A stretch of DNA of 64,000 nucleotides from Amycolatopsis thermalba (lineage in GTDB: Bacteria; Actinomycetota; Actinomycetes; Mycobacteriales; Pseudonocardiaceae): NCBI RefSeq assembly GCF_003385215.1, contig NZ_PQHW01000002.1, positions 1 to 64,000 of the forward strand, read 5' to 3'. Positions 62,124 through 64,000 of the stretch are shown in pieces (positions within the stretch are counted from its first letter, which is position 1; every line of letters starts with the position of its first letter). The position numbers and the translations under genes were made by a program. Below the pieces are notes generated by a model, which was not told the DNA's origin, did no database searches, and saw only the letters and a list, made by a program, of their open reading frames with translations.

Positions 62124-62758
62124 TGAGCGCCGAAGGCTCGCTGACCCTCGACCGCGGCCTGGCGTTGCTGCAGGCCGTGGCCGACGCCGACGGCGACGCG
62201 GCCACGATCTCCGAGCTGGCCGCCGCGATCGGCGCCAGCCGCGCCGCCGTCTACCGGTTGCTGGTGCCGCTGGCCGCGCGTGGGCTGGTGTGGCGCGACG
62301 GCAGCAAGGTCCGGCTGGGCATCGGCGTGCTGCGGCTGGCCGGGCAAGTGGTCCCGCAGCTGCGGGAAGCCGCGCGTCCGGCGCTGCGCGAGCTGGCGGA
62401 GAAGGCCGGCGCGACCGCGCACCTGTCGATCGCCGAGGGTGACCTGGTCGAATCGGTGGTGACGGTCGAGCCCTCGTGGACCGACTTCCACGTGTCCTAC
62501 CGGGTCGGCGCCCGCCACCCGATCGGTGTCGGCGCCGCGGGCAAGGCGCTGACCCTGCGTCGCGGGAGCCGGGGCTGGGCGGCGGTCACCGGCGAACCCC
62601 AGCGCGGGACCTCGGGCGTCGCCGCGCCGGTGCGCGGCGTGCCGGGCCTGCGGGCGGTCGTCGGCGTGATCGCGCTGGGCCCGCTCAACGCCGAAACCGT
62701 GGGCCCCCAGGTGGTGGACGCCGCCGCCGCGGTCGCCGAGGCGCTGCGCGGCGGTTAA
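62123..62758 (+). CDS. IclR-family transcriptional regulator
   Basis: A 211-residue regulator starting with GTG at 62123, overlapping the upstream stop (TAGTG). The N-terminal winged helix is clear (TISELAAAIGASRAAVYRLLVPLAARGLVWRDGSKVRLG). The C-terminal ligand domain is shorter than the usual ~170 residues and lacks a long tail. It may regulate the preceding hypothetical gene. Confidence 0.88.
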   Translation: MSAEGSLTLDRGLALLQAVADADGDAATISELAAAIGASRAAVYRLLVPLAARGLVWRDGSKVRLGIGVLRLAGQVVPQLREAARPALRELAEKAGATAHLSIAEGDLVESVVTVEPSWTDFHVSYRVGARHPIGVGAAGKALTLRRGSRGWAAVTGEPQRGTSGVAAPVRGVPGLRAVVGVIALGPLNAETVGPQVVDAAAAVAEALRGG

Positions 62759-62935
62759 CGCGCGCGGCGGTATTCGGCGGCCGCCGCCTCGTACTGCCGG
62801 TGCTCGGCCTCGTGGTCCGGATCGGGTCGCGGCGATGCGTTCGCCGCGCACCACCAGGTAGCCGCGGACGTGCCCGTTGCTGTTGCGCGAGCCCGGCGGA
62901 CGTACTGGCCCGCGGTCCGCCGGGCGACGATCGCG
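62755..62935 (-). pseudogene. Frameshifted remnant of an unknown gene
   Basis: On the minus strand, three frames read coding-like peptides in sequence: VARRTAGQYVR, then PGSRNSNGHVRGYLVVRGER, then DPDHEAEHRQYEAAAAEYRR ending at a TAA (62757-62755). Joining them needs two frameshifts. There is no start with a ribosome site. The family is not recognised. It overlaps the IclR stop and lies just before the end of the GDT1 gene. Confidence 0.45.
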
Positions 62936-62943
62936 CTGACGAC

Positions 62944-63543
62944 CTAGGCGAAGGCCTGCACGACCGCCAGCAGGGCGAACACCGCGAACGCGAACCCGGC
63001 GATGCGCTGCAGCAGCTTCGGCTTGAGGCGGCCGCGCACCTTGTGCCCGATGAACACCGCGACCGAGGCGACCGTGATCAGGGCGAGCAGCGAGCCGGCG
63101 CCGACCATCAGCGGGTGGCCGTACCGGGCGGTCAGCCCGGCGGTCGCCAGCTGGGACGCGTCGCCCCACTCGGCGGCGAACAGCACGCCGAACGACGTGG
63201 CCGCGGAGCGCAGGAACGTCACCGGCTTCACCCCTTGGCGCGCCGCGTCCTCGCCGCTCTCGTCGGCCGCGGAGAAGCCCTCGCGCAACAGCAGGAAGGC
63301 CCCGAGCCCGAACAACGCCGCGACGACCGCCGCGACCAGGCCGTCCGGTAGCAGGGTGAGCGCCCGGCCGAACAGCACCGCGATCGTGGACTGCACGGCG
63401 AACGCGAGGGAAACCCCGAGCAGGACCGGCCACGCGCGGAAGCGGGTGGTCAGCACGAGGGTGGCGATCATCGTCTTGTCCGGCAGCTCCACGGCCAGGA
63501 CGAGCACGTACGCGCTCAGCAGCGCCAGCAGTGCGGTACTCAC
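62944..63543 (-). CDS. GDT1/TMEM165 (UPF0016) cation transporter
   Basis: A 199-residue protein; GTG 63543 is preferred. Two homologous halves of three helices each, with the signature Glu-x-x-Asp-Lys-Thr in VELPDKTMIATLVL and the second copy EWGDASQLATAGL. UPF0016 proteins move Mn2+ or Ca2+ out of the cytosol. A leader with two stable hairpins precedes it, one covering the ribosome-binding site. Confidence 0.92.
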   Translation of the reverse strand: MSTALLALLSAYVLVLAVELPDKTMIATLVLTTRFRAWPVLLGVSLAFAVQSTIAVLFGRALTLLPDGLVAAVVAALFGLGAFLLLREGFSAADESGEDAARQGVKPVTFLRSAATSFGVLFAAEWGDASQLATAGLTARYGHPLMVGAGSLLALITVASVAVFIGHKVRGRLKPKLLQRIAGFAFAVFALLAVVQAFA

Positions 63544-63553
63544 GGTGATTTCC

Positions 63554-63624
63554 ACTCCCCTTTCACTGCAACGATAAAGGGGAGTTCCGGCAATTGCCAG
63601 CAGATCGGTTTCGCGAATTGCCGG
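63554..63624 (-). promoter_or_regulatory. Structured leader of GDT1 gene with RBS-sequestering hairpin
   Basis: On the minus strand, ACTCCCCTTT pairs perfectly with AAAGGGGAGT (63576-63585 with 63554-63563, 12-nt loop); the second arm contains the ribosome-binding site AAAGGGGAG, ten bases from the start codon. Upstream, CCGGCAATT pairs with AATTGCCGG (63616-63624 with 63587-63595). The pair could form a translational switch. GDT1 genes in other bacteria are often controlled by the yybP-ykoY manganese riboswitch, but I do not see its conserved elements in the right order. Confidence 0.6.
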
Positions 63625-63942
63625 TTTTCGGTTCGCCAGAATTACTTCTGGCTCGGGCGCAGTTTTTTCTTCGCCGCACCGAAACCTGCCTTGAGCTGGG
63701 GAAGAACCGGTCGTCAATCCTGGTCGGATAGCCCGTCGCGCGGCGATGGCGGCGGGTGACCGGGGATTGTTGTCGAGGTATTCGTGAAGTGGTTCGCAAG
63801 GCCTGTGGTGCCGGTCACCGCGCTTGATGCGGAACGAGCGCCCCGCTTGTCAAAGCCGTGTCGGTGACCGGGACCTTGGTCCCGGCACGATCAGGACCGC
63901 GGGACCTGATGCCGGACCACGGAAGCGAGCAGTCTGAATGAC
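63625..63942. other. Intergenic region before cydA with a short hairpin
   Basis: This region holds the divergent promoters of the GDT1 and cydA genes. An 8-bp stem CCGGGACC/GGTCCCGG with a 2-nt loop lies at 63868-63885. Base composition is less GC-rich than in coding regions. I see no frame with coding character and no clear Rex-type palindrome. Confidence 0.5.
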
Positions 63943-64000
63943 GTGGACGTGCTCCAGCTGGCGCGGTGGCAGTTCGGGATCACCACCGTCTACCACTTCC
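63943..64000 (+). CDS. cydA: Cytochrome bd ubiquinol oxidase subunit I, 3' truncated by window
   Basis: The first 19 codons from GTG 63943 read MDVLQLARWQFGITTVYHF, the diagnostic N-terminus of CydA. The His18 in VYHF corresponds to the axial heme ligand His19 of E. coli CydA. The enzyme is a high-affinity terminal oxidase used under low oxygen. The rest of the gene lies beyond the window. Confidence 0.85.
   Translation, partial: MDVLQLARWQFGITTVYHF

Noticed and set aside
63554-63720. yybP-ykoY manganese riboswitch
   Set aside because: The GGGGAGU-like segment is at the ribosome-binding site at the 3' end of the leader, not at the start of the aptamer, and the other conserved loops are not recognisable.
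63718-63942. Rex-type operator before cydA
   Set aside because: No TGTGA-n-TCACA palindrome could be found; only a short GC hairpin is present.

Overview
The window is very GC-rich, uses GTG and TTG starts freely, packs genes into operons with 1-4 nt stop/start overlaps, and shows strong G/C bias at third codon positions. These traits point to an actinomycete chromosome. A GT-C membrane enzyme resembling the cell-wall arabinofuranosyltransferase AftB, a DUF3558-type lipoprotein, IdeR/DmdR-like iron boxes and a GlnR-like box fit an arabinogalactan-containing Pseudonocardiaceae such as Amycolatopsis. The genus is an inference. I see no prophage, insertion sequence or CRISPR array.

Layout. 1-4.5 kb: the 3' part of a large Rhs/YD-repeat polymorphic toxin, overlapped by a small S1-like OB-fold protein (candidate immunity) and a tiny ORF. 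4.6-6.4 kb: a NarL-type two-component system, with a 36-residue membrane micropeptide antisense to its end. 6.5-12.8 kb: a translationally coupled minus-strand cassette of two glycosyltransferases, a coiled-coil protein and a multidomain methyltransferase, probably for a surface glycan. 12.8-17.3 kb: an AftB-like transferase flanked by two paralogous proline-rich single-span proteins. 17.3-18.3 kb: a less GC-rich pair, an ESX-like small protein and a DUF3558 lipoprotein. 18.4-21 kb: a TetR repressor with a perfect palindromic operator, coupled to an ABC exporter. 21-31.8 kb: branched-chain 2-oxoacid dehydrogenase genes (E1a, E1b, E2) next to a LivFGHM-type ABC importer that has an AMP-forming acyl-CoA ligase embedded in the operon.

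32-36.5 kb: an M20 peptidase, a scrambled signal-peptidase remnant and a polar amino-acid ABC importer preceded by a GlnR-like direct-repeat box. 36.5-42.4 kb: a beta-helix membrane protein, tRNA-Gly(GCC), an ECF sigma factor fused to a zinc-binding anti-sigma-like domain, and an Fpg/Nei glycosylase. 42.5-50.6 kb: a LytS/LytTR system with an SppA-type protease gene between kinase and regulator, followed by two DUF485-type plus sodium:solute symporter modules separated by a 0.7 kb repeat-rich spacer. 50.6-55.9 kb: rhodanese, DUF4328, P450, DUF5926 and DUF952 genes and a SigE-type sigma factor with a membrane partner. 56-60 kb: iron-linked genes (ferritin and a DUF2470/HugZ-like protein with iron boxes), arginine deiminase, a CPBP protease, an F420/FMN-type oxidoreductase and a five-copy 21-bp tandem repeat. 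60-64 kb: a membrane protein, a conserved unknown, an IclR regulator, a decayed gene, a GDT1/UPF0016 cation transporter with a structured leader, and the first 19 codons of cydA.

The most unusual items are the Rhs tip with its S1-like partner, the inverted signal-peptidase remnant, the paralogue pair around the AftB-like gene, the degenerate ~90-100 bp repeats before the acetate-type symporter, the 21-bp tandem array, the GlnR-like and iron-box operators, and the leader hairpin that covers the GDT1 ribosome-binding site.
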